The position numbers were made by a program, and so were the translations under genes. Of a DNA stretch of 48,956 bases, positions 36,811-44,921 are shown piece by piece. The stretch spans positions 1 to 48,956 of the forward strand of contig JACQUC010000083.1 in assembly GCA_016210495.1 (NCBI GenBank), written 5' to 3'. The stretch is from Chloroflexota bacterium. GTDB taxonomy: Bacteria > Chloroflexota > FW602-bin22 > JACPRP01. The stretch's first letter is position 1. The number at the start of each line of letters is the position of its first letter. Under the pieces are notes generated by a model. It made no database searches. It had not been told where the DNA came from and saw nothing but the letters and a program-made list of their open reading frames with translations.

Positions 36811-37692
36811 ATGTACATTCTCTGGCTCGGCCATCCACTTTGCCACGAACGAAGCCTCGTCGGAGGCAAGGCCGCCAATCTGAGTCGGCTGGCCGAGGCT
36901 TACCGCGTCCCGCCTGGTTTCTGTTTGACCACGCAGGCCTACGACCTAGCAGTGGCCCACAGTGTCGCGGCGGATGCTCCGGGGCCCGAGTGTCCAGGGC
37001 TCCCACCGGATCTGGTCGAGCCCGTCGCGGGCGCGTATCGCGAGCTGGCCCAGCGGTGCCAGGAGGCTGAGCCCGGCGTCGCCGTACGCTCCTCGGCCGT
37101 AGACGAGGATGGGGCCACAGCCTCCTTCGCCGGCCAGTACGAGACCTTTCTAAACGTGGCCGGCATCAAGGCGGTGAGCCAGGTGATCGCGCAATGTTGG
37201 GCCTCGGCCCATTCCGCGCGCGTGGCCGAGTACCGCCGCCAGCACAGCCTGGAGCCGCACGGCGGGCGGCTAGCGGTCCTCGTGCAGCAGTTGATCCTGG
37301 CGGATGTGTCGGCGGTGGCCTTTGGCGCCAACCCGGTAAGCGGCAGCCGCGACGAGATCGTCATCAACGCCAGTTGGGGCCTCGGCGAGAGCATCGTCGG
37401 CGGCACGGTGACGCCGGACACCTTCGTCGTGCGCAGGGCCGACCTGGCCATCCTGTCCCGCCTGATCGCGGACAAGCGGCGGATGACCGTGGCCGTGCCG
37501 GGCGGCACGCGAGAGGTCGACGTGCCGCGCTTCCTGCGCACCCAGACCTCGCTCGACGAAGACCAGGTGGTCGAGATTGCTCACCTCTTGATGGCCATAG
37601 AGGACAGCACGGGCTGGCCCGCCGACGTCGAGTGCGCCTACCGATCTGGCGAGCTATACCTGCTCCAGTGCCGGCCCATCACGACGGTGTGA
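36811..37692 (+). CDS. PEP/pyruvate-binding (ATP-grasp) half of a split phosphotransferase
   Basis: A 293-residue protein covering only the nucleotide-binding domain of PEP synthase or rifampicin-phosphotransferase-like enzymes: VGGKAANLSRLAEAYRVPPG, AVRSSAVDEDGATASFAGQY, NASWGLGESIVGGTVTPDTF and ending YLLQCRPITT. In one-piece enzymes this domain is followed by a linker and a swivelling His domain; here these come as a separate gene 194 nt downstream. The start has no clear Shine-Dalgarno, suggesting coupling to the hemerythrin-like gene. Confidence 0.88.
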   Translation: MYILWLGHPLCHERSLVGGKAANLSRLAEAYRVPPGFCLTTQAYDLAVAHSVAADAPGPECPGLPPDLVEPVAGAYRELAQRCQEAEPGVAVRSSAVDEDGATASFAGQYETFLNVAGIKAVSQVIAQCWASAHSARVAEYRRQHSLEPHGGRLAVLVQQLILADVSAVAFGANPVSGSRDEIVINASWGLGESIVGGTVTPDTFVVRRADLAILSRLIADKRRMTVAVPGGTREVDVPRFLRTQTSLDEDQVVEIAHLLMAIEDSTGWPADVECAYRSGELYLLQCRPITTV

Positions 37693-37738
37693 ACAAAAGA
37701 TACTGGCTGTATTTCAGGCGTTGACGACCGTCCCTGGC

Positions 37739-37853
37739 GTAGGGGCGGACGTCCGGGGGGTGGCCGGGTGTGGTGGGGCTGTCCGCCCCGTTTGCTCTAT
37801 CTCCGGCGGGCGTGCCACCCCGCCCGAGGCGGACAGAGGACGTCCGCCCCTAC
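37739..37853. repeat. Inverted pair of GTAGGGGCG elements (element 6)
   Basis: GTAGGGGCGGACGTCC (37739-37754) and its perfect reverse complement (37838-37853) face each other between the two halves of the split phosphotransferase. Inner GTCCGCCCC/GGCGGAC blocks also pair. Confidence 0.75.
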
Positions 37854-37886
37854 GCTCGTGGACCAATCACTAATTGGAGGCTTACA

Positions 37887-39590
37887 ATGGCAAACCCTAA
37901 CGCAACGGCCCAAGACCTGCGGCACCCCCTGCCCATCCCGCCGGATTTCCCCGTGAGGTGGGAGCATCCCGAAGACGAGCGCCTGTTCTGGACGCGCGAG
38001 GTCGTCCATTACGCCGACCAGATGTCGCCGCTGATGCTCACCACATCGCTGGAGACCGCCTTGCCGGGCTGGCAGGCCGCCGCCGCGGCCTACGAGCTGC
38101 CGGTGGTGGGACCAGCGGGGCTGCTGATCAACACCTACCTCTACACGAGGATGGTCCCCGTGATCGCGCCGCCTGAAGAGCTGGCGGCACGCGGGAAGCG
38201 CTGCGAGCAGAAACTAGGAGACGCTGCGGTCAACCTTCGGGCGCTCTGGGAAGACGAGTGGCTGCCTGAGATAAAGGGGCACATCGGCTGGCTTGCGAGC
38301 TTCCACTTGAACGGCGCAGGCATGCTCGACCTCCGCGACCACCTCGATGAAGCGCTCAAGCGCTACCAGCGCCTGTACGAGATCCACTTTCTGTGCTTCT
38401 TCCCCTCGGCGCTTGCTCTGGGCTTCTTCGAAGAGCTATATCGTGATCTCTTCGGGGGCGACGGAGCCTTCGAGCCGTACCGGCTGCTTCAGGGACTTGA
38501 CAACAAGAGCCTGGAAACCGGCCGGGCGCTATGGCAGTTGAGCCGTCGGGCAGCGGCCGAGCCCGAGGTGCGTGCCGCGTTCGAGTGCCATAAGGCGGCC
38601 GAGGTGCTGGCCACGCTGGCAGCCACACCTGCCGGTCGCACCTTCCTGGACGAGCTGCGGGGTTTTCTCGCTGTATACGGCACGCGCTCCGATAAGATCG
38701 CGTTGGACAAGCCGTCGTGGATTGAGGACCCAATGCCGGTGATTGACAACCTCGAGAAGTATCTCTTACAGCCGGATCAAGACCTGGCCGGCGACCTGGC
38801 GGCGCTGGCCGCCGAGCGGGAGCGACTGGTGGCCGACGCCCGCGAGCGCCTCCGGAGCTACCCTCAGCCCGTGGTGGCGCAGTTCGAGACGCTTCTTGCC
38901 GCGGCCCAGACCGCGACCGTGCTGGTGGAGGACCACACGTTCTGGCTCGAGTACCCAGCGCTACACCATATGCGGCAACTCCTGCTGGCGTTTGGCGGTC
39001 GCTTCGCCGCGGCCGGCGCACTCGCCGCACCCGACGACATCTTCTACCTGACGCTCGACGAGCTGCGGGAGACCGCGGCGGCATTGTCGATGCCGAATCG
39101 CCAGGGGATCGTCGCCGGGCGCCAAGCAGAGTACGCGCGCTTCCGCGACGTCACGCCGCCGCCGGCGCTGGGCACGCCGCCACCAGGTCCGCCACCGGCG
39201 TCGGTGTTCACGCGGGCGCTCGGCAAGTTCTTCGGCACGCCGCCCACGCCGACCGGAGAGGTCGGTGTTATGCGTGGCAGCCCCGGCTCACCCGGCATCA
39301 CCCGTGGCCCGGCGAAGGTCGTACGGCGGCTGTCCGAGGCCGGCAAGCTGGGTCCAGGGGACATCCTCGTCGCGCAAACCACTATGCCACCCTGGACCCC
39401 CCTGTTTGCGACCGCCGCGGCGGTGGTCACCGACGCCGGAGGCGTGCTGTGCCACTGTGCCATCGTCGCGCGCGAGTACCGCATCCCCGCCGTAGTAGGG
39501 GTGGGCAACGCCACAACAGCAATTCGCGACGGCCAGATCGTCGAGGTCGACGGCGACGCCGGCACCGTGCGCATCCTGCCGCCCACCTGA
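37887..39590 (+). CDS. Central and swivelling-His half of the split PEP-utilising phosphotransferase
   Basis: A 567-residue protein. Residues ~1-450 are helical and hold the presumed acceptor site (PVRWEHPEDERLFWTREVVH, SPLMLTTSLE, HTFWLEYPALHHMRQLL, DDIFYLTLDEL). The C-terminal ~85 residues are the PEP-utilising mobile domain (ILVAQTTMPPWTPLF, TDAGGVLCHCAIVAREYRIP), whose His in GGVLCHCAIVAR carries the phosphate. Added to the 293-residue partner the total is about 860, near the size of rifampicin phosphotransferases. The substrate is unknown. The ATG has TTGGAGG 6 nt upstream. Confidence 0.87.
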   Translation: MANPNATAQDLRHPLPIPPDFPVRWEHPEDERLFWTREVVHYADQMSPLMLTTSLETALPGWQAAAAAYELPVVGPAGLLINTYLYTRMVPVIAPPEELAARGKRCEQKLGDAAVNLRALWEDEWLPEIKGHIGWLASFHLNGAGMLDLRDHLDEALKRYQRLYEIHFLCFFPSALALGFFEELYRDLFGGDGAFEPYRLLQGLDNKSLETGRALWQLSRRAAAEPEVRAAFECHKAAEVLATLAATPAGRTFLDELRGFLAVYGTRSDKIALDKPSWIEDPMPVIDNLEKYLLQPDQDLAGDLAALAAERERLVADARERLRSYPQPVVAQFETLLAAAQTATVLVEDHTFWLEYPALHHMRQLLLAFGGRFAAAGALAAPDDIFYLTLDELRETAAALSMPNRQGIVAGRQAEYARFRDVTPPPALGTPPPGPPPASVFTRALGKFFGTPPTPTGEVGVMRGSPGSPGITRGPAKVVRRLSEAGKLGPGDILVAQTTMPPWTPLFATAAAVVTDAGGVLCHCAIVAREYRIPAVVGVGNATTAIRDGQIVEVDGDAGTVRILPPT

Positions 39591-39642
39591 TGCACGGGGC
39601 CAATACGACTTACCAAATAGTCCGACACAAAAAGTACAATTC

Positions 39643-39667
39643 GTAGGGGCGGGTTTGAAACCCGCCC
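39643..39667. repeat. GTAGGGGCG hairpin element 7
   Basis: GTAGGGGCGGGTTTGAAACC then CGCCC: stem GGGCGGGTTT/AAACCCGCCC. Confidence 0.7.
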
Positions 39668-39745
39668 TGCCAGACCAGCAGGTAGCAATTGCTACGCCGT
39701 TCTACTTAGCAGGAGTTACGCGGTGACCTCTGGGGGAGACGACGC

Positions 39746-39817
39746 AACCGCAAAGAGCGCAGAGAACGCAAAGGGGTTCCTCTCAGAGTCTTTGCGCCCT
39801 TTGCGTCCTTTGCGGTT
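39746..39817. repeat. Long imperfect inverted repeat, GCAAAG-rich
   Basis: The left arm 39746-39774 (AACCGCAAAG...CGCAAAGG) pairs with 39789-39817 (GTCTTTGCG...CTTTGCGGTT). Both arms are built of repeated CGCAAAG/CTTTGCG words. Confidence 0.65.
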
Positions 39818-39862
39818 CAAACGTCCCTCACCGCGCAAGTCCAATTGCGAGCGGCAAGGTCG

Positions 39863-40831
39863 ATGAACACTATGACCAACCAGCCTTTATCCGAGCGACT
39901 CGACTTCCTGCGCGAAGCCGCCGCCACCAGCGCGGCCATCGACGTGGCGGAGAGCCTTGGCGTGTTCGCCCGGCTCGATCAAGGGCCGGCCGACGCGCTC
40001 TCCCTGGCCCGCGACTGCGCCATTGGCGAGCGTGGGGCGGGTGTGCTGTTGTCAGCACTCGCGAGCCTGGGCTTGGTCGAGGCCGACGCCGAGCGCGTCT
40101 ACCATGCCACCACGCCCGATCTGGTCGGATTGGCCGCGCTGCGAACACGCTGGAATGGGCTTGCCGAGGTATTGCGGACCGACCAGCCTGTCATCGCCGG
40201 CGATTCCCGCGCGGTCCGCCTCAGGCGGATCTATCCGAGCGTAGTCCCCCACCTGGCCATGTTCTTCGCCGCGGCTGCCGCGCGCGCCGCCGATCACCTC
40301 AGTGTCGCCGGCCTACGGGTGCTGGACGTCGGCGCCGGCGCCGCGCCCTGGAGCATCGCCCTCGCCGCGCGCGACCCGGAATGCCACGTCACGGCGGTCG
40401 ATCTCCCAGCAGTAGCAGCGGTGACTCGCCAGGCAGTGGCACGGGCGGGCCTGGAGACACAGTTCGCGTACGTTGGCGGCGACATCTTCGCCGTCGACTG
40501 GGGCACGGCGGCTTACGATCTGGCCATTGCCGGCAACCTCTGTCATCTGTTCGACGAAAGCACCAACCGCCGCCTCCTGGGGCACCTCCTCCTCGCCCTC
40601 CGCCCCGGCGGGAGGCTGGCGATTTTGGACGCCATCGTCAACGAGCGATCCGACGGCCCGCGGGCCGTGGTGCTCTACGCCCTCGGCCTGCTCATGCGCA
40701 CCAGTCAGGGCCGCGTCTACCCCTTCTCTACCTACGCCGGCTGGCTACGCGACGCCGGCTACGAGGGGGTGGAGCTCCACGAGCTTAGCTCGTCCAGGGC
40801 CATCAGCCTGATCACGGCGCGGCGGCCGTGA
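39863..40831 (+). CDS. SAM-dependent O-methyltransferase-like protein
   Basis: A ~322-residue protein laid out like the plant/bacterial small-molecule O-methyltransferases. An N-terminal winged-helix dimerisation domain (AIDVAESLGVFARLDQGPAD, LLSALASLGLVEADAERVYH) precedes a Rossmann fold with the SAM motif VLDVGAGAAPWSIALAARDP, an acidic strand end (VTAVDLP) and LRPGGRLAILDAIV. The usual catalytic His is not obvious. The start is ATG 39863 (CAAGG close upstream) or 39872. The substrate is unknown. Confidence 0.83.
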   Translation: MNTMTNQPLSERLDFLREAAATSAAIDVAESLGVFARLDQGPADALSLARDCAIGERGAGVLLSALASLGLVEADAERVYHATTPDLVGLAALRTRWNGLAEVLRTDQPVIAGDSRAVRLRRIYPSVVPHLAMFFAAAAARAADHLSVAGLRVLDVGAGAAPWSIALAARDPECHVTAVDLPAVAAVTRQAVARAGLETQFAYVGGDIFAVDWGTAAYDLAIAGNLCHLFDESTNRRLLGHLLLALRPGGRLAILDAIVNERSDGPRAVVLYALGLLMRTSQGRVYPFSTYAGWLRDAGYEGVELHELSSSRAISLITARRP

Positions 40832-40846
40832 CGCCCACGTGACATC

Positions 40847-40876
40847 TTGCAGAAGAGCTAGAGGATAGCGTATCAT
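40847..40876 (+). promoter_or_regulatory. Probable promoter of aroF
   Basis: TTGCAG (40847-40852), 18 nt, then TATCAT (40871-40876). The gene starts 89 nt downstream. I see no T-box or attenuator in the short leader. Confidence 0.5.
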
Positions 40877-40964
40877 GTTGCTCCATAGGGCCTGGCGGGG
40901 AGGCAGGAACGGTGGAGCAGATGCCTTTCGTCGTTTTGGGCCGAATCAGCACGGAGGTATCCCC

Positions 40965-42014
40965 ATGATTGTGCAGATGGCCAAGGGCGCGACCACCCAG
41001 CAGGTCGACCACGTCATCGAGCGAGCCAAAACCCTGGGCTTCGACGTTCAGGTCAACGTCGGAACCGAGAAGACCGTCATAGCTGTTCTGGGAAGTCAAA
41101 CCGGCGAGGTGTCCACGGACACCTTCGAGGTGCTCATGGGCGTCGAGTCGGTGACGCGCATAATGAAGCCCTATAAGCTCGCCTCGCGCGAGTTCCACCA
41201 GGAGCCCACCCGAGTCACGGTGGGCGCTGTGGACGTGGGCGGCGACAACCTGATCGTCATCGCCGGACCGTGCGCCGTCGAGAGCGAGTCGCAGATGATG
41301 CAAACCGCGGCGGCGGTGAAAGCCGCCGGCGCCACGGCCATGCGCGGGGGCGCCTACAAGCCGCGCACCTCTCCCTTCGCCTTTCAGGGCCTCTACGAGG
41401 AGGGCCTGCGCATCCTTGCAAAGGCGCGCCAGGAGTCCGGCCTGCCCGTCGTCACCGAGGTCGTCGATCCGCACCACGTCGAGTCCGTCGCCCAGTACGC
41501 CGACGTGCTGCAGGTTGGCGCGCGTAATATGCAGAACTACGCCCTGCTGCGCGAGATGGGCCGCTCCGGCCATCCCGTGCTCCTGAAGCGGGGCCTGTCC
41601 TCCACCATCAACGAGTGGCTCACGGCGGCGGACTACATCCTGGCCGAGGGCAACGAGCGGGTCATTCTCTGCGAGCGAGGCATCCGCACCTTCGAAACCA
41701 GCACCCGTTTCACCCTGGACATCGCCAGCATCGCGGTGGTGAAGAAGTACAGCCATCTCCCTATCATCGTGGACCCGAGCCACGCCGCCGGCCACTTCCA
41801 GTTCGTCGCCACCCTCGCCCGCGCGGCGGTGGCCGCGGGAGCGGACGGGCTCCTCATCGAGGTGCACCCGAACCCGGAGGAAGCGCTGTCCGACGGCCTC
41901 CAGTCCCTGACCTTCGAGAACTTCGAGCGCCTCATGGCAGAGCTCAGGCCCATCGCCCGCGCCGTGGGCAAAGACCTGGGAGTGGCGACTGATTCAGGGG
42001 TTGTAGCACGGTAG
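40965..42014 (+). CDS. aroF: 3-deoxy-7-phosphoheptulonate (DAHP) synthase, AroF type I-beta
   Basis: The first step of the shikimate pathway: PEP plus erythrose-4-phosphate gives DAHP. The 349 residues comprise an N-terminal ~70-residue ferredoxin-like regulatory domain (MIVQMAKGATTQQVDHVIER...) and the barrel: VIAGPCAVES, RGGAYKPRTSPFAFQG, VLLKRGLSSTINEWL and IIVDPSHAAG, with the metal-binding Cys, His, Glu and Asp in their usual places. The start ATG has GGAGG 7 nt upstream. It stands alone; no other aro gene is in the window. Confidence 0.95.
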   Translation: MIVQMAKGATTQQVDHVIERAKTLGFDVQVNVGTEKTVIAVLGSQTGEVSTDTFEVLMGVESVTRIMKPYKLASREFHQEPTRVTVGAVDVGGDNLIVIAGPCAVESESQMMQTAAAVKAAGATAMRGGAYKPRTSPFAFQGLYEEGLRILAKARQESGLPVVTEVVDPHHVESVAQYADVLQVGARNMQNYALLREMGRSGHPVLLKRGLSSTINEWLTAADYILAEGNERVILCERGIRTFETSTRFTLDIASIAVVKKYSHLPIIVDPSHAAGHFQFVATLARAAVAAGADGLLIEVHPNPEEALSDGLQSLTFENFERLMAELRPIARAVGKDLGVATDSGVVAR

Positions 42015-42079
42015 CGCGGAAGCCTGCCCCCGCCGTTCTGAAGCGAAGCTGCCTGTTCGGACAAATCATCGACCGGTCC

Positions 42080-42106
42080 GTAGGGGCAACCCTGCGTGGT
42101 TGCCCC
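42080..42106. repeat. GTAGGGGC hairpin element 8
   Basis: GTAGGGGCAACCCTGCGTGG then TTGCCCC: stem GGGGCAACC/GGTTGCCCC. Confidence 0.7.
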
Positions 42107-42146
42107 GGACCCCTGCCCGACACAAACCGCCCCGCCGTCCCGACAA

Positions 42147-43382
42147 TCAAGGCCCCCCAGGCCGCGGGTACAAATGCGTCAGCCTGGCCAGCTTCAACCC
42201 CAGGTGCAGCGCAAGCCGATCCTCACCCCGCCACAGGTCTACTTCGGCGATCTCCTGTATCCTCTGCAGGCGATAGTACAGCGTGGCGCGATGCAGCGAC
42301 AGATCGCCGACGGTCGCCTTGGCATCGCCGGCGTTGTCGAGAAACCGCTCCAGCGTCTCCACCAGAACCTGTCCGCCCGGATGCTCCAGCAACCTGACCA
42401 ACCCGGGGTGCAGGACGTCGGCAGTCAGCCGCTCGAGAGGAAACTGCGAAAGCATCTGGTACACCCCCAGTTGCCACCAGGCTGCCACCGGGCCAAGACT
42501 GGGAGCGATCTCCGCCACCGCCGCCGCGTGCTGCGCCTGCCGGTACGATTTCATTGCATCGACGAGCGAATGCTGCGCATCGCCGATGCCAACCAGCACC
42601 CTCTCTACGCCTATCCCCACCAAGCGCTGTCCCAGCACTGCATGAAACGTGTGCCCGAGACTCAACACCTCGCCTGGCCGGTGTTTTGCGCCGCCGAGCG
42701 CCTCCACGAGCACCGCGTGGCCCGTGCGAACCAGTTGCAGACTTTCCCGTGCCGGCCTGCTCCATCTAACCTGCTCCAAGGCCACGCCTACCGCCGACTG
42801 CAGCTCCTCGTCCCAAGCCCTGCCGCCACTCAACACCGGCCGGCCAACCAGAACGGCGACGGCGCCTGGCTGTACGAAAAGCTCCGCCCGCACCAGCTCC
42901 TCCGCGGCGTACTGCCTAACCTCAGCTTGCTCGGAAAGCAGGTCCCGCAGGAGCTCCCGCTCACGGCCCCTCTCGAGTTGGACCAGGAGTTGCTCGCGAT
43001 ATAGGATGTGGCCCGCTGCCTGGGCCGCGGCATTTGCGGCGTCGATGTCCTCCTGGATCAGCGTGCCGTCGGCGTCGATCACCCAGAGATAGCCGAGAAG
43101 AATATCATGGGCGCGTATGGGAACGCACAGGCGGGGGAACGTGCCGACTTCGGCATTGCCGGGGATGTGCACCGGCCCGGTCGCTTCGGCTATACCCAGG
43201 CCGTGCAGCCACGCGATCAGCTTCTCCGGTACCCTTCGGCGCAAAATGCTCGCCACGCGCCCATTGTCGATTACCCCGTTCTGGACGCTGTGGGTGAGCA
43301 GTCGCAACTGGGCATCGTCGATATTGACCGGACGATGAATTAGCTGAGCCAGCGAATCGGTGATGCTCTGAATATCGGACAT
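42147..43382 (-). CDS. PucR/CdaR-family transcriptional regulator
   Basis: A 411-residue regulator. The N-terminal sensor part is GAF-like (HIPGNAEVGTFPRLCVPIRA, ILLGYLWVIDADG). The C-terminus is the PucR helix-turn-helix: LLEHPGGQVLVETLERFLDN, DLSLHRATLYYRLQRIQEIA, LWRGEDRLALHLGLKLARL. It is divergent from the D-2-hydroxyacid dehydrogenase gene with 174 nt between, so that gene and perhaps the dehydratase cluster are likely targets. The start has only a weak GGGTG upstream. Confidence 0.88.
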   Translation of the reverse strand: MSDIQSITDSLAQLIHRPVNIDDAQLRLLTHSVQNGVIDNGRVASILRRRVPEKLIAWLHGLGIAEATGPVHIPGNAEVGTFPRLCVPIRAHDILLGYLWVIDADGTLIQEDIDAANAAAQAAGHILYREQLLVQLERGRERELLRDLLSEQAEVRQYAAEELVRAELFVQPGAVAVLVGRPVLSGGRAWDEELQSAVGVALEQVRWSRPARESLQLVRTGHAVLVEALGGAKHRPGEVLSLGHTFHAVLGQRLVGIGVERVLVGIGDAQHSLVDAMKSYRQAQHAAAVAEIAPSLGPVAAWWQLGVYQMLSQFPLERLTADVLHPGLVRLLEHPGGQVLVETLERFLDNAGDAKATVGDLSLHRATLYYRLQRIQEIAEVDLWRGEDRLALHLGLKLARLTHLYPRPGGP

Positions 43383-43556
43383 GGCGCACCCATGCTACTA
43401 CAATTGCGCGCAGCATTCAACGTTTTGGGCGCGCTTCTTAGACGATTGTCGGAAGAATCGCGCCGGAAATGCTACGTTTGTACATAGCGAATCGCGGCAA
43501 CCCGGTGTAGCATGTTTTACGATTGGCCAAGAATAAGTCCGCAGGGAGGCCAGAAA

Positions 43557-44636
43557 ATGCGCCCAGAGATGCGATTTAAGGTAGTGAACACGTTCCAAAT
43601 GCCCGACGTCTACGCCGGCGAAAGGCTCCTCGAGCCGCTGGGGACCACTTACGTCAGCGGCTGGTGGCTGACCGAGGAAGAGATGCTGGCGCACGCAGGC
43701 GATGCCGATGCGATCATCTGCAGCGCCAGCCATCAGTCCTTCGGCCGGAGGGTGTTGGGCGCGCTCCACCGGTGCCGCATCGTCGCCACCTTTGGCACAG
43801 GCTTCAGCCTTGTCGACCTGGAAGCGGCGACGGACCACGGCATCGTGGTCACCAACGTGCCGGACTACTGTCTGGACGAGGTGTCTGGTCGCGCCATCGC
43901 CTTCATCCTGGCGCTGGGGCACCGGCTGATCCAGTTGGATAGGGCGGTAAAGGGCAGGCACGTCTGCTTTTTGACGGACCGCAAGGCATTGACGGAAACC
44001 GCCAGGCCCATCTTTCGGATGCGTGACCAAACCGTGGGCATCATCGGCCTGGGCAAGATCGGCACGGCTACAGCCATCAAGGCCAGAGGGCTGGGAATGA
44101 AAGTCGTCGCCTACGATCCCTACGTATTCGACGGGGTGATGCAGAGCTGGGGCGTCGAGCCGGTGAGCCTCGACACGCTTCTTCGCACCTCGGATTTCGT
44201 CAGCCTCCACGCGCCGCTCACTTCCGAGACGCGCGGCCTGTTCGGCTACGAAGAGTTCAGGAACATGAAGCGCACCGCCTACTTCATCAACGTCGCCCGT
44301 GGCGATATCGTGGACGAGGCGGCCTTGATTCGCGCCTTGCAGGAGGGACTCATCGCCGGGGCGGGGCTCGACGTGACGGCCCAGGAGCCCATCGCGCCCG
44401 ACAACCCGCTCCTCGAAATGTGCAACGTGATTTTGACCGGTCACAGCGCGAGCTACTCCGAGGCCTCCGATCCCGAGCTGTGGGTGAAGCCTATGACTCA
44501 GGTGGTGATGGCCCTTAAGGGCGAGTTCCCACAGTATGCCGTGAACCCCGCCGTGCGCAGCAAGTGGCTCGCCAAGTGGCGCAAGAAGGTCGAGCGCGAG
44601 CACGTCAGAATGCCGGTGCTGGCGGGCGCGCGATAA
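43557..44636 (+). CDS. D-isomer-specific 2-hydroxyacid dehydrogenase
   Basis: A 359-residue NAD-dependent oxidoreductase that interconverts a 2-oxoacid and a D-2-hydroxyacid. The nucleotide motif GIIGLGKIGTATAIKARGLG, the NAD-pocket Asp (VVAYDP), the catalytic Arg-bearing NVARGDIVDEAAL, and the Glu/His end (TAQEPIAPDNPLL, GHSASYSE) are present. The ATG at 43557 has GGGAGG 7 nt upstream. A product D-2-hydroxyacid would suit the ligase and 2-hydroxyacyl-CoA dehydratase-like protein downstream; this pathway link is inference. Confidence 0.92.
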   Translation: MRPEMRFKVVNTFQMPDVYAGERLLEPLGTTYVSGWWLTEEEMLAHAGDADAIICSASHQSFGRRVLGALHRCRIVATFGTGFSLVDLEAATDHGIVVTNVPDYCLDEVSGRAIAFILALGHRLIQLDRAVKGRHVCFLTDRKALTETARPIFRMRDQTVGIIGLGKIGTATAIKARGLGMKVVAYDPYVFDGVMQSWGVEPVSLDTLLRTSDFVSLHAPLTSETRGLFGYEEFRNMKRTAYFINVARGDIVDEAALIRALQEGLIAGAGLDVTAQEPIAPDNPLLEMCNVILTGHSASYSEASDPELWVKPMTQVVMALKGEFPQYAVNPAVRSKWLAKWRKKVEREHVRMPVLAGAR

Positions 44637-44692
44637 GCGGCGAACACGCTATCGCCGTTGGGTCCTTCCGTAGCAATGATGTGGTTGCCCCA

Positions 44693-44721
44693 TGCACATC
44701 ATGCCAGGAACTTGGTATAAT
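44693..44721 (+). promoter_or_regulatory. Extended -10 promoter candidate
   Basis: TGGTATAAT (TG-N-TATAAT, hexamer 44716-44721). The -35 (TGCACA) is poor. The dehydratase gene lies 200 nt downstream. Confidence 0.45.
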
Positions 44722-44774
44722 GGTGAGCGATTACCGGATGAGACGAGCCTCCTGTCCCTCTTCCAGGGAGTCTG

Positions 44775-44873
44775 TAGTGCGGGGGCTTGTCCCCCGCTAG
44801 GGAGGGGCGGGGGCGCTATCTTGCCTTAACCAAACCGTATTGGGGTTAGAGCGCCTGAGCTCCACCTCAGGCG
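44775..44873. repeat. Two hairpins in the dehydratase leader
   Basis: GCGGGGG-CTTGT-CCCCCGC (44779-44797) and CGCCTGAG-CTCCAC-CTCAGGCG (44852-44873). Neither has a T-run. The first, preceded by GTAGT, may be a worn GTAGGGGCG element. Confidence 0.55.
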
Positions 44874-44921
44874 GACCAGGCAGGTGAGGGTCGTTTACTC
44901 GACAGCAATGCAGGAACAAAC

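Larger units (their letters stand above)
39591..39862. other. Repeat-bearing spacer without a gene
   Basis: Holds hairpin element 7 (39643-39667) and a long imperfect inverted repeat (39746-39817). Confidence 0.5.

Noticed and set aside
40880..40964. A T-box or tryptophan attenuator before aroF
   Set aside because: The leader is short, with no T-box core and no terminator stem followed by T residues.
42096..43004. A 302-codon plus-strand frame opposite the PucR-type regulator
   Set aside because: Pro/Gln/His-rich antisense shadow; the PucR HTH is on the minus strand.
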